NCBI GenBank assembly: GCA_037349315.1
Contig: JBAIAC010000051.1
Coordinates: forward strand, 29,610,001 to 29,674,000
Reading direction: 5' to 3'
Length of the DNA stretch: 64,000 nt
Origin: Chelydra serpentina
Taxonomy: Eukaryota > Chordata > Testudines > Chelydridae
Part shown: positions 23,013 to 34,348 of the stretch, piece after piece
Position numbering within the stretch: the stretch's first letter is position 1
Layout of the letters: the number at the start of each line of letters is the position of its first letter
Translations under genes and position numbers: made by a program
Notes under the pieces: model-generated
What the model saw: only the letters and a program-made list of their open reading frames with translations
What the model was told of the DNA's origin: nothing
The model's database searches: none

Positions 23013-23969
23013 TGTTTAAAACACTGACCTGATGATCCTTCGCCTGGTTCCTGGTCAGGGATGCTGCCTTGGGAGGGTTCGTAGGGGATCTCAGTCAGGG
23101 TGATGAATAGATCCTGGCTGTCGGGGAAATCAGCATTGAAAGCGCTGTCGACTGCCTCGTCCTCCTCCTCTCCTTCCTCATCTTCACCGTCCGCGAAAAC
23201 CTCCAACGATGTGGCCGTAGATAAGACCCCGTCGTCGGACGGCAAGTGTGTGGCTGCGATCCGGAGCGTCCGTTGGACTCCTCGGTCTTCTGGTACGCCT
23301 GTCGCAGCTCCTTGATTTTCACGCGGCACTGCGTTGCATCCCGGCTGTATCCTCTCTCCGTCATAGCCTGGGATATTTTTTCATAAATTTTTGCATTCCG
23401 TCTTTTGGATCAGAGCTCGGATAGGACGGATTCATCTCCCCACACAGCGATCAGATCCAAAACTTCCCGATCAGTCCATGCTGGAGCCCTCTTTCTATTC
23501 TGGGATTGCATGGTAACCTCTGCTGGAGAGCTCTGCATCGTTGCCAGTGCTGCTGAGCTCGCCACAATGTCCAAACAGGAAATGAGATTCGAACTGGCCA
23601 GACAGGAAAAGGAATTCAAATTTTCCCGGGGCTTTTCCTGAGTGGCAGGTCAGACCATCCGAGTACGGATTGCTGTCCTGAGCGTCCACTGAGTGGTGCA
23701 CTGTGGGATAGCTCCCGGAGCTATTAGCATCGAATTCCGTCCACAGTACCACAAATTCGACATGGCCATGTCGAATTTAGTGCTACTCCCCTCGTCGGGG
23801 AGGAGTACAGAAATCGAGTTAAAGAGCCATTTATGTCTAAATAAATAGCTTCCTAATGTGGACGGGTGCAGGGTAAAATCGAGTTAACGCTGCTAAATTC
23901 GACATAAAGTCCTAGTGTAGACCAGGCCTTAATCTTCATAAATTCCCACTGGATCCTTTGAGGTGTAAA

Positions 23970-25075
23970 CAGGAATATCGAATAGAACTAGGGAGGTAGT
24001 ATTATCTCTGTATATACCATTGATGAGACCACTGCTAGATTATTACTGGGTCCAGTTCTGGTATACGCACTTTAGAGGGGATGTTGAAAATTTGAAGCTG
24101 CTTTAAAGAAGAGTCACAAGAATCACTTGAGATCTGGAAAACCTGCCTTACAACGAGTGATTTAGGAGCTTGATCTCTTCAGTTTATCAAAGAGAAGGAT
24201 TAGAGAAAATCCCCTCCTGCAAATCAATGTGCAAGACACTAGCTCTTATCTCCAAGAACTCAGGCCAGAAGCCACAAGTTCATACAAAAGCACAAAGGCC
24301 CCGAGCCAACAGTCTTGCTGCTCTGCATGGCCAAAAGTTTAGCTGCTAGCCTCTTTAAAATGAGTTAGTTTGCATGAGCAAATGACTTTAGAAATAAGAC
24401 ACACCATTAAATAAAATACTTTGCATCATCTACCTGTAAAACTTTATGTCCCTGGAGAAGTTATTATGGAGAAAATATTAAGAATCCCACAAGGGATATT
24501 AATCTTAAAAATTATGAAACCACAATTCTAAAGAAATTTAGGTGTTTGTTTCTAATTCAGAGATGCAAAAGTGCAACATAAGGAACATCTCCTCCATTTC
24601 TGAACATCATCAATTTATTGAGTCACTCGAACTCAGCGGATTGCAAAAAGATATGCATTATTGGATCTAGCAACATTGACAACAAAGGGCCCAGGAAACT
24701 ACTGAAACCAGCTACTAATAAAGACTGGTAACACAGAAAGGGCCTATTTCCTAATTCCGAATTGATTATAGTTCTTTAGTACCTACAGAAGGAAAAATAT
24801 TTCTGGAAACAGAGAGCTCATCAGTCTAGCCGACAAAGACATAAGAACCAGTTGCTGGAAATGTTAAACCATTGGAACAAATTGCCAGGGGATGTGGTAA
24901 GTCTTTACAGCAAGGCAGGATGTCTTTCTAAGAGATCTGGCCTAGTTCAAATAACAGTTATAAACTCATGCAGGGATCACTAGGTGTTATTCTCTGGCCT
25001 GTGTAATGTAGGTCATACTTGATGGTCATAATGGTCCTTGCTAACTTTACAAGCTAGGAATCTATTAAAGTCTTA
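23970..25075 (+). mobile_element. Old CR1/L3-like LINE fragment, split by the 559-bp duplicate
   Basis: Conceptual translation, with stops and shifts, gives RT C-terminal motifs of the LVRPxLxYCxQFW kind near 24020-24060 and YxxRxxxL-like segments to 24201. After the inserted segment (24202-24760), the same domain order resumes at 24761 and ends in GGTCATAATGGTCC-type 3' sequence near 25040. The fragment is much more diverged than the other CR1 copies. Bounds are approximate. Confidence 0.65.
24202..24760. repeat. Duplicated 559-bp segment, copy 2
   Basis: Near-identical to 7239-7798 (six substitutions and a 1-bp deletion by eye), in the same orientation about 17 kb apart. It interrupts an old LINE, so this copy is the derived one. 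GATTA occurs at both margins (24198-24202 and 24764-24768), a possible but weak target duplication. Confidence 0.9.
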
Positions 25076-25093
25076 TTGAACACAAGCCTACCC

Positions 25094-25731
25094 CAGAGGT
25101 GGGCAAACCAGGGCCCACGGGCCACATCCAGCCAGCAGGACCATCCTGCCCGGCCCTTGAGTTCCCAGCCGAGGACAATAGCCCCTGGCCCCTCCCCCGC
25201 TGTCCCCCCTCCCCCGCAGAATCAGCCCACCAGTGCTCTGGGTAGCGGGGCTGCGAGCTCCAGCGGGGCTGCGAGAGCCACCGGCTTGCCCCAGTGCTCA
25301 GCGGCGTGGCTGGCTCTGCCAGTCCTGGTGCTCTGAGCAGCATGGTAAGGGGGCAGGAGGTTTCAGGGGGCAGTCAGGGAGCAGGGGACGGTTGGATAGG
25401 CGTCGGAATCCCGGGGGGCCTGTCAGGGGGCGGAGCTGTGGATACGGGGTGGGGCAGTTGGGACAATGAGCAGGAGAGGTTGGATAGGGGGTGGGGTCCC
25501 AGGGGGGCGGTTAGAGGCAGGGGGATCCTGGGAGGGGGCAGTCAGGGGACAAGGAGCGGGGGGGTTGGATGGGTCAGAGGTTCTGAGGGAGCAGTCGGGG
25601 GGGAAGTGGGAGGGGGCAGATAGGGGGAAGGGGCCAGGCTGTTTGGGGAGACACAGCCTTCCCTACTCGGCCCTCCATACAGTTTCGGAACCCCAATGTG
25701 GCCCTCAGGGCAAAAATTTTGCCCACCCCTT
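25094..25731. mobile_element. hAT non-autonomous element, 638 bp, with 8-bp target duplication
   Basis: The termini CAGAGGTGGGCAAA (25094) and TTTGCCCACCCCTT (ending 25731) are inverted repeats of hAT type. GCCTACCC is repeated exactly on both sides (25086-25093, 25732-25739), the 8-bp duplication typical of hAT. The interior is G-rich with GGGGGCAGTCAGGGG-like repeats, which gives long but meaningless open frames. Confidence 0.93.
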
Positions 25732-25739
25732 GCCTACCC

Positions 25740-27050
25740 CATAGAAAGCAGGGGCCCTAATCTCCTCCCACAGGATACAAGTAATTCCTTGGGCATCAAC
25801 AGGAGTTACTTGTAACCAGAGTGAGGGGAATAGGGCACCAGCATGGGATCACCCCATTCCCTCTCACCTTCCTTGCCCATCTCCAAATCAATTCCAGTGT
25901 GACCTATTGAGTCTCAAAACCCCCATTACCAGGCTGCACTCTCCTGGACATCCTGAGAGCTTTATGTATTTTAGCATCCCGCTACTCTTGGCTATGCACT
26001 CCCCCTGCACACTCACTCCACTCTAGGCCTTCTGCCAAGTGGTTGGGATCCCCCACCCTTCCTGCAAGCCAGACAGATGCTTTCTCTCTTCAAATCTCAC
26101 TTTTAAAACTTCTGGTGCATGTGAATCTACAAAACAACCCTAAAACTCCCCTTGCCTCCTTCCCCCCTTGCTGCCTCCTGCTATTCCACTCTACATGGAG
26201 CTGATCTGTCTCTACTACATCCACTGGAATCTTTATCCTACCCCTGTTCTGGGCATCACTTTCCTCCCTCTGACTACATGAGATCTGCTAGATCCAAATG
26301 TGCAAAGTGCTTCTCCCCAAACTCCTTTCCTTTTCTCCTCTATCTCTGCACTACCACCCTCTGCCAAGTGTTCCTGATCTCTCTGCATTTCCCTATTTCC
26401 TGCCTTCCCTCACCCTTTTCTGTACTCTCTGTCTCAGAAATAACTCCTAATTCTTTGTATGAAGAACACTCTGAAAAGTAACTTGTATTTTTATTATCAA
26501 AATACCAACAGCAATTCATGTAAAGACTAATCACTTTTTAGTTCTCTGAGCTAAAAAAAGCACCTGAAACTGATTAATAATCTTTATGTTATAAATCCTG
26601 AAAAGATGGCTTTGTAGTGGAAAGTCATCTGCCAGTTCAGTCTTAAGCAGGACTGTGCTACTAGGTTAGACTTCTCACAATAAAAGTGATCATCATGCCC
26701 AACACAAAGTAGATTTGGAAAGGCAGGTTTTGTGTGATGATATTTCACTGCACTGTTGATAGCATAACAGAATGGGGCTAGCACAGGGTGCATCCCATCT
26801 GCAGAAAACACAGATGATTTCTGCCTGATCACTGCACACATGCAGCACTGGTGGTCTCTAAGAATCTATAAATTTGGTTTGTCCCAAAATTCTTACTTAC
26901 ATCTGCTCACATTAAAGTCAATATCAAAGACTCTGTTGGCTTCAAATAGGATCCAAACTGCACTATTCCCACATACTCTGAGACCAAGAAATGATCTTAC
27001 CTCAAGACATGTGTGGCCCAGTTAGCCTGTGTGCTCCAGGGCAGACTAGT
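25740..27050. other. No gene recognised
   Basis: Single-copy-looking sequence; nothing assignable. Confidence 0.4.
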
Positions 27051-27194
27051 GATATTATATCAAGCTGTAGATCCTGCAAGGAGCTGAGAGTCCTCCAGGT
27101 GCGTCTCCCAGTCAGGGCTATGGATTACCACATCATCTAAATAGGCGGCAGCGTACTTGGCATGGGGTTGAAGTAATCTGTCCATTAATCATTG

Positions 27195-27325
27195 GTCAGG
27201 CTTGACAAAGCCCTGGCTGGGATGATCTAGTTGGGGTTGGTCCTGCTTTGAGCAGGGGGTTGGACTAGATGACCTCCTGAGGTCCCTTCCAACCCTGAGA
27301 TTCTATGATTCTATGATTCTATGAA
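27195..27325 (+). mobile_element. CR1 3' tail inserted in the Gypsy 1 RT
   Basis: About 130 bases from GGTCAGGCTTGACAAAGCC to the repeated ATTCTATG tail. It splits the RT coding sequence between GFHGAPATF and LMDRLLQPH. The left edge is blurred by a few bases. Confidence 0.9.
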
Positions 27326-28315
27326 AGTCGCAGGGGCCCCATGGAACCCAAAAGGGAGGACAGTATATTGGAAAAGGCCATCGGGTGTAGAGAAAGCTGT
27401 TTTTTCCTTAGCGTCCTCAGCCAGTGGGATCTGCCAGTAGCCTTTTGTCAAGTCCAAGGTGGTCAAGTATCGGGCCTTGCCTAACTGATCCACCAGCTCA
27501 TCAATACGTGGTATTGGGTAGACATCGAATTGGGATACCTCATTTAACTTCCGGAAGTCATTACAAAATCTCAGGCTGCCATCAGGCTTCGGGACCAATA
27601 CAATAGGGCTGGACCACTGGCTGTGTGATTCCTCAATCACCCCAAGTTCCAACATTTTCCTTACTTCTGTCCTAATTTCTTCTCTTTTTGCCTCTGGTAT
27701 ACGATATGGTTTTATCGTCACTCTTGCTCCAGGACAGGTGACAATGTGGTGTTGGATCAGCTTCGTACGGCCTGGTTGTATAGAGAACACGTCTTGGTTC
27801 CGCTGGATCATTTCAATGACCTCTGTTCGTTGTTCTGGGGCTAATTCGGGGGATATCTTTACCTGCCCTTGTGGGCCATCTGCCTGGGATGGAGCTGGCA
27901 GGACGGCCAGGCATGTCTCCCGATCGAGCCAGGGTTTCAGTAAGTTAATGTGAAATATCTGCTCTGGCCTTCGGCGGTCTGGCTGCTTCACCTTATAATT
28001 CACCTCCCTAACGGCTTCCACTATCTCATAGGATCCATGCCAACTGGCCAGGAGCTTACTTTCTGTTGTTGGTACCAACACCAGCACCCGTTCTCCTGGT
28101 TGAAATTTCCGTGTTTTTGCCCGACGATTGTAGTAGGTTTGTTGGGCCTCTTGTGCTTTCTCCAAATGCTCTTGTACTATGGGGGCCACTTGGGCTATTC
28201 GTTCTCTCATCTGGGCTACGTGTGCAATGACGTTCTTCCCCGTGTTGGGTTGTTCCTCCCATTCCTCCTTTGCGATGTCTAATATGCCACGTGGGTGGCG
28301 TCCATACAGTATCTC

Positions 28316-29147
28316 TGTCAGGGCTCCCTCCCCACTCTAAACTCTAGGGTAAAGACGTGGGGACCCGCATGAAGAGCTCTAAAACTTATTTCTACCAGCT
28401 TAGGTTAAAACTCCCAAGGTACAAAATTCCCTGCACCCTGAGAAATGCTTCTCTCACTGCCACCATCAAGTGTTTTAAACAGGAATCCAGGAAAGGAACC
28501 ACTTGAAGTTCCCCTTCCTCCCAAAATACCCTCTCAAGCCCATTCATCCCCTTTCCTGGGAAGCTTGAGAACAATCTCCTAACCAATTGGTTACACAGTG
28601 ATCTAAAAACCCACCCCCTGGGTTTTAAAACCATAGAAAACAGTCAGCTTCTTAAAAGAAGGATTTTATTCAAACAAAGAAGGTAAAATCATCTCTGTAC
28701 AATCAGGATGGTAACTATTTTACAGGGTACTCAATTTCCAAACTCAGAGGGATTCCCCCTCTGGGCAAAACCTTAAAGTTACAGAAAAAACAGGAATAAC
28801 CCCTCCCTCTAACACAGGGAAAGCTCACCAAGCAAAACAAACAGAAACCTACTCGCAATGCTGACTAAACTTACTTTAGAAAAGTGAGCTTTGGTGAGAA
28901 GATGACTGGTTGAGGAGATTGATTTTCTGCAGGTACTTCTTGTTTCCCAAGATCACTCTGTCTCAGACAAAGAGCCACACACACCTTCCCCCCTCCCAAG
29001 ATTTGAAAGTATCTTGTCCCCTTATTGGTCAGATGCCAGCCAGGTCAGATGTCAGTCTGGCTACCTGCATTTCTTAACCCTTTACTGGTAAGAGGATTTT
29101 ATAGCACTGCATCCGACCCTCTCCCCCTTCCCTTTATATTTATGACA
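28316..29147 (-). mobile_element. Solo LTR inserted in the Gypsy 1 integrase
   Basis: The ends TGTCAGGG (28316) and TTATGACA (ending 29147) form the short inverted TG...CA ends of an LTR. It divides the integrase between FSPF-like and YGRHPRG-like segments. A second, partial copy of the family lies at 53321-53808. No clear target duplication was seen. Orientation follows the TGTCATAAATAT start read on the minus strand and is a guess. Confidence 0.75.
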
Positions 29148-31742
29148 AGCTAAAAGAGGGAGAAACCAGGCTTGGGGAAACCAAGCTTGGGGAATGTCTC
29201 GTACTGCAAACATCAGGTATGGTAGGAGGGTATCCCAGTCTTTTCCATCTTGGGCCACCACCTTTCGGATCATGCTCTTGAGAGTGCGGTTAAATCGCTC
29301 AACCAGACCATCTGTTTGCGGATGATAGACCGAGGTCCGCAAGGTTTGGATGCGGAGCTGAATACGTAAGTCTTTCATTACTCTCGACATAAATGGAGTC
29401 CCTTGGTCTGTCAGGATCTCCTTAGGGATGCCTACCCTAGGAAAAACCGGCACCAGTTCTTTTGCAATTGCCTTGGACATGAGGTTTCTTAAAGGAATGG
29501 CTTCGGGGTACCATGTAGCGTAGTCCAGGATTACAAGTATGCTTCGGTGGCCCCGGGCCGTTCTTTCTAGTGGGCCCACTAGATCCATTGCTATCCTTTC
29601 AAAAAGGACTTCATTTATGATTATTGGCAAGGGTACCAATGGGGCCCTTAACTGAGGTCGGGGGCTATGCAGCTAGCACTCTGGGCAAGAGGTGCAATAG
29701 CTCTGGACTTCTGCCCGTACTCCCGGCCAGTAGAACCTCCTTAGGACTCTATCCAGGGTCTTGTCTGCTCCTAAATGTCCCCCAAACAGATGACTGTGAG
29801 CTAATTCTAATACAGCCCTTGTGTGCTTCCGTGGCACCAAGAGCTGGTCTACAACTTCCCCCTGTATTGGCACTACCCGGTACAACAGATCCTGCTTGAG
29901 TATATAGTATGGCCCTGGGCCTTTGGTTTTCCCTTCTACTAGCACACCATTTACCTCTACTACCTCCTCCCTCACATTCACATACAGTGGGTCATCGGCT
30001 TGGTCCTGCCCAAAACATTCGCGTGCGGAACCGATCTGGACTGATTCTATTGGATTGGGCTCCCCTCCTTCTCTAGGGGTGCTTCTGCTCGTGCTGGGGG
30101 CTGTCTCTGGGTCTCCACGGGACCTTCTCCCAACCAGGGCAGCTCTCTGGTTTGCCGCCAGAATCCTGGTTCCTAATTTTTTGTCTGCCCTCCTTTCCCG
30201 TTTGGAGTTTTGGGACTTCCCAGGGCTTGAAAATAACTCTGGGGAAAACCCAGCAAAAATTGTGGTAGGGTCATCCATGGGCACCTCAAACTCTGCTCGG
30301 GGTTTACTTCCCTCCCCTAACCTGATGGGGGGGGGGAGTAGGGTCTCGAACCCAGGAAAGTTCCTGCCAAATAAAACCGGGTAGGGGAGCTTGGGGACCA
30401 CCCCTGCAGTCCTCTTGGTAGTGTTTCCCTGGATCTCAATCCATATTGGAATTGTGGGGTAGAAATTTACTGTGCCATGGACACATGTCACTCCGGTACT
30501 CTTGGCGTGGCTCAGTTGGTCTTGCCCCACTAACTTCCCTGAGACTAATGTGACAGCACTCCCAGAGTCCACCAAAGCTATGGTCTGGATGCCATTCATC
30601 TTTACCGGCCTGGTGTACTCATGTGGGTCCATCACGACCCCCACCAGGCTGATTAGGCCACATTGGTCCCCAGGATCCCCCAGATTACATTGCATGGGCT
30701 CCTCCCTGTTGGGGCACTGTACTGCTATATGCCCCAACTCCCCACACTCATAACAGCGATATCTCATTCTGGAGATTGCCCTCTGTCTTGGGCCCTCTGA
30801 CTCGCTCCCCCAACCCTCTCTCCCAGGACCCACAGGTCCCTTTCGGGCCTCAGGCTGCTCCTTGGTGTCAGTTCGTCCAGCTATGGCTTTCCTGGAGTTC
30901 TCGATGATCCGGGTCCTCGGGGTCGGGACTGGTTTCCTGAAACACCGTGTCCCATCTCCTGGAGTTTCAGACAGTTCACGGGCTGCCAGTTGTCTCTCCA
31001 CAAGGGTGACCAGTTCATCATAGGTGGAGGGGTCATTTTGGCCTATCCCGGCTCGGAGGCCCGAGGGTAGTGCCCTTGTATAGTGGTCCAGCACCAGGAG
31101 CTCCATCATTTTCTCCAAGCTGAGAGCCTCCAGGTGTAACCACTTCCAGGCTAGGTGAATTAGGTCAAATAGTTGTGATCGTGGTGTCTTGTCTTCACAG
31201 AACTGCCAATCATGGAACCTCCGGACTCGCAAGGCCGTCGTTACCCCTGCCCTAGCCAGGATCTCCGCCTTCAGTCGGAGGTCATCAGCCGCCTCCTCTG
31301 CGGTCATATCATAGTAGGCTTTCTGAGCCTCCCCACACAAAAATGGGGCAAGGATGCCTGACCACCGATCTCGGGGCCAGTCCTTCCGCAGGGCTGTGCT
31401 CTCGAAGACCAGGAGATATGCCTCCACATCATCCTCCCAGGTCTTTTTCTGCAGACAGTAGCTGGCCCGTATGGTCTGTGTCCCGTCATACCTGCGGCTC
31501 AGCTCCGTAAGGGCCTTCACCTGGTTCACTAGTTCCTGCAGCATGGCCCGATCTTGGGTAGCCTGGGTCATCAGCAGGCAATTGGATTCTTGCTGCAGCT
31601 GCATGGCCTCCTGTTGGGTAGCTGCCTGGACCCGGGTAGCCTCCTGCTGGGCGGCGGTGGCTTGTATTAGGGCCTTGATCACGTCGTCCATCTTAAGGAC
31701 TGGATTGTTTTGGCTAACCCTGGTTTAAGTCCCCAGCACGGT

Positions 31743-31761
31743 AATCCCACCCCTGACACCA
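31743..31761 (-). promoter_or_regulatory. Primer binding site for tRNA-Leu
   Basis: The minus strand reads TGGTGTCAGGGGTGGGATT, complementary to the 3' end of vertebrate tRNA-Leu plus CCA with one mismatch. It lies two bases inside the 5' LTR end, where reverse transcription is primed. Confidence 0.85.
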
Positions 31762-31763
31762 CG

Positions 31764-32410
31764 TGTGGCAAATTGCTGGCACTACTATGATGGGTCCCAC
31801 ACTTTCTCTTCTTGTGGGGGGATTTCAGGGCACCATTTCTTGCCCCTGAACTGGGGTAACAGCTGTCCTACTAGTATCCAAGGGAAGGGGAGTGGAGAGG
31901 GAGGGACCCGGGCCTGCCCTCTACTCCGGGTCCCAGCCCAGGGGCCCTATGATAGCAGGTGAACCACTTGTACCAGTGATTCTTTCCCCTGGGCTACTTC
32001 CCTCTCCTGACCTTCAGCTTGTGGGGCTTCCTGCCTTCCCTCTGCACAAGCCAGGTGTCCCTTTACCTAGGATCTTGGTCTTCTTAGCCCGCCGCAGCAC
32101 TTCTCAAAACTCTCCTCCACTTTCCTCCGAACTGCTCTTTGTTCCACCACCAATCCACTCTGCTTCACTCCTCCAAACTGCTCTCTGCTCCACCACCAAA
32201 TCACTCTCCTTTAACTCCTCCAAACTGCTCCAACTCCTCCTCACTCTGCTCCAACTCCTCCTCTGGCTGATTGAAGCAGGGGGATTTTATCAGGTGACTG
32301 GCTTCAGGTGCTCTAATTGTGTTCAGGTGCTTTTAATTAATCTACAGGGAATAAGGCTTCTCCTCATCCTAGATCACTCTCCTGCTGCCTTCTGGCCATG
32401 CTGTATCACA
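31764..32410 (-). repeat. 5' LTR of Gypsy 1
   Basis: 647 bases from TGTGATACAGC (minus strand, at 32410) to TTTGCCACA at 31764, directly followed by the primer site. The interior contains repeated CTCCAAACTGCTC-like units (plus strand 32100-32270). Confidence 0.8.
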
Positions 32411-32434
32411 ATATATATATATATATATATATAT
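32411..32434. repeat. (AT)n microsatellite
   Basis: About 12 AT units directly abutting the outer edge of the Gypsy 1 LTR. Confidence 0.95.
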
Positions 32435-34348
32435 GTAAAAAACACAAAATAAGACCAGTTTTGGTAATTTATTTCAAAATACCTGTCAGCAACTATTTCT
32501 GTAACAATACAGACGACAACAACAACTACAAAAAAAACAACCCCCAGGAGTAGAGAGTTAAAGAAACCCCTACAACAACCCAGTTCTTGTTTCTCTGCTC
32601 CTCCCCCATAGAGCCCAGCTGCAGGCCCAGACACCCACAACACAAATCCCACCTGCTGGCCGCCCCCCAGCCCAGATATCCACATCCCCTCCCCTGAGAG
32701 CCCAGTTGTGCCCCCCAGCCCCGACACTTGCATTCCCTCCCCACAGAGCCCAGGGATCCAGAGGGAGAAATAGCCTGATGCTGGGTCCCAGGCTTTTATG
32801 GCGTTTCCTGCATGCTGCCTCCTTCCTTCAGGGCATTCCAGGAACTGCAGCTGCTGGAAACCCTCCAGCTCCATCCTCCTCCCCTCCGGAAATGTCTTCT
32901 ATTTGTGAGCTGGGGAGCTGGACTCTGCCAGGTCCAGTGGCCCCTAGTGGCAGCCAGAAGCTCTGCAGCACCAATTCTGCAGGGGAAAAGGAAATTCTGC
33001 ACAGAACATTAATTCTGCACAAATTCTGCATTGCACGGTGGTGCAGAATTCCCCCAGGAGTAAATGATTGTCAAGTGCCCAGTCTGAGTGTCCCAATTAG
33101 TCAATGCATAGACTCAGTGAGAGGAAAAGTAATGGACCCCAGTGGGTATACCCCTTCTCTTGATGGTGCCCCTTCTTCCTTTCCTCCCTATCCCTTCATG
33201 TCTCCTGCTGGTGGCTGCCCCTCTGCTCAATGACTCATTTCCCCCCTTTCCTATTGTCCCATACTGAGTTCTGAGTGCAACATGTAGCCTGCAAACATCT
33301 GGGGAACCTTCTTTACAGAGCAGGATCTCTGATCTGTGAGAGGGAAGGGAGTGCCCCATGGCTGGGGATGTTTCAAACTAGGCTGGACAAACCAGGCCTC
33401 AGGCGATAATGAAATCCTCTGTATAAGAAGAGCTGCTTGAGTCCATCAGGGGATGGAGCTTGTAGAGGCATCAGCTAGAGGGAAGAGCTGTCTGGAGAGC
33501 CAGCTGAGAGAATTAAGAACAGCCAGATGAAAGAACTGCAGGGAGCAGGAAGGCTGCTACAGAAGACCAGGGGTCAGGAGACAGGATCTAGCAGCCTGGG
33601 CTGGTTAAAAAGTTTCTGGAAAAAACTGGTTTTTGATGGAGAGTTAGGTTTTGCTTAAAAGAGTGAGAAGGACCCCAAGTGTAATAGAATGCTAAACTGT
33701 ATTATAATATTCACCACTAGGTAATGCCATATGTAACATACCTTATATGAACATACAACAGCTATCCCTGGCAGGCATTAAAGGATTTATAGTGAACACA
33801 TCTATTAGTAACTTCTTCTACAATGGAAGCTGGGTAGTCAGTCCATATCTGGTACAAACTGACCTGCAACCTCCAGTGTACAAGCAGTGTATGGCACAGT
33901 GTCAGATGTAAAGGTAGCCTAACTGGTGCCAGAGGAAAGCAGAAGTAAAACAGCAGCAAGAGTTGCAAAAAAAGGCACAAAGCAACAAAGATTGCAGGAT
34001 CTCATCAACGTTCTACTCTTCAATGCCCCAGAGAACATCAACCTTGATAGACCTTGGGAATGAACAGACTGGAAGCTGTGTTTTGCATTACTACAAAATT
34101 CCACCAGAAAACTGGAGATATTCAGATATCTTTTTTCATTTAGGCTATGTGGAAGCAAGCAGAGCATATCTTTAAATCCATTGACTTTACTGAAGACAGT
34201 CACAAAGATAACTAGGAAAGGAGTATGGCTATGTTCGATGTGTACTTTATACCGCTCAGACAAATGTGATTTATGGAAGAGCATGTTTTCACCAGAGAAT
34301 TCAGGAACCAGGGGAAAATGCTGAATCTTTTCTAAGAGTTTTGCATAC
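32435..34348. other. No gene; unclassified repeat-like stretch at 32535-33065
   Basis: CCCCCAGGAGTA occurs near 32537 and again near 33052, and 32970-33050 contains several AATTCTGCA units, suggesting an old non-autonomous transposon. The rest (33066-34348) shows nothing assignable. Confidence 0.4.

Larger units (their letters stand above)
21607..23511 (-). pseudogene. Harbinger Myb/SANT-like DNA-binding protein, two exons, broken
   Basis: PIF/Harbinger elements pair their transposase with a Myb-like protein that binds the ends and aids nuclear import. The start is ATG at 23511. The N-terminal part has the trihelix pattern APAWTDREVLDLIAVWGD and further on ATQCRVKIKELRQAYQKT, followed by an acidic stretch (near 23160). 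Exon 1 ends at 23029 with donor GTCAGT; exon 2 starts at 22088 after CCCACAG, and the phases match (G|CT). Exon 2 encodes a charged coiled-coil-like region (REDVSRSERAVSEREQRAE) ending at 21607. Damage: TGA near 23410, and a deletion with frameshift near 23270-23290 that removed the end of the helical domain. Confidence 0.8.
14079..23928 (+). mobile_element. PIF/Harbinger DNA transposon, composite by later insertions
   Basis: Both ends are visible: GGGTATGTCTACACTA at 14079 and TAGTGTAGACCAGGCC ending at 23928, inverted repeats flanked by TTA (14076-14078 and 23929-23931). This is the TIR/3-bp duplication pattern of PIF/Harbinger. Removing the CR1 (14500-18447) and the LTR (19848-20982) with their target duplications leaves about 4.76 kb. 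It encodes a DDE transposase rightward and a Myb/SANT-like protein leftward, the usual two-gene arrangement of the family, plus one unexplained ORF. A second copy begins at 62230. Confidence 0.93.
27052..31691 (-). pseudogene. Gypsy 1 gag-protease-integrase-RT
   Basis: One polyprotein frame starts at ATG 31691. In order: an N-terminal Gln-rich helix; a SCAN-like capsid segment (LKAEILARAGVTTALRVRRF ... PSTYDELVTLVERQLAAREL) at about residues 115-245; zinc knuckle CYECGELGHIAVQC; protease ALVDSGSAVTLVSG; integrase HHCC zinc module ending CTSCPEC; and a TAG replacing a Gln at 29673. The integrase core (DLVGPL, TDQGTPF, DGLVERFNRTLK) follows at 29639-29082 in the same frame. After the LTR insertion come the integrase C-terminal part and RT (28210-27311: LVPKPDGSLRFCNDFRK, TLDLTKGYWQIPL), and after the CR1 tail YAAAYLDDVVIH. 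Lesions: the TAG, a short tandem duplication near 29170, the two insertions and the 3' truncation. Confidence 0.9.
27052..32410 (-). mobile_element. Gypsy 1: Gmr1-like Ty3/Gypsy element, 3'-truncated
   Basis: Read on the minus strand: 5' LTR (32410-31764), tRNA-Leu primer site (31761-31743), gag with SCAN-like capsid and zinc knuckle, protease, integrase, then reverse transcriptase, ending shortly after the YLDD motif at about 27052. Integrase before RT is the order described for Gmr1-like Gypsy elements, unlike ordinary Ty3/Gypsy. It is interrupted by a CR1 tail (about 27195-27325) and a solo LTR (28316-29147). RNase H and the 3' LTR are missing. Confidence 0.9.

Noticed and set aside
25294..25744. 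Gly/Arg-rich frames inside the hAT element
   Set aside because: They come from G-run repeats; there is no transposase motif.
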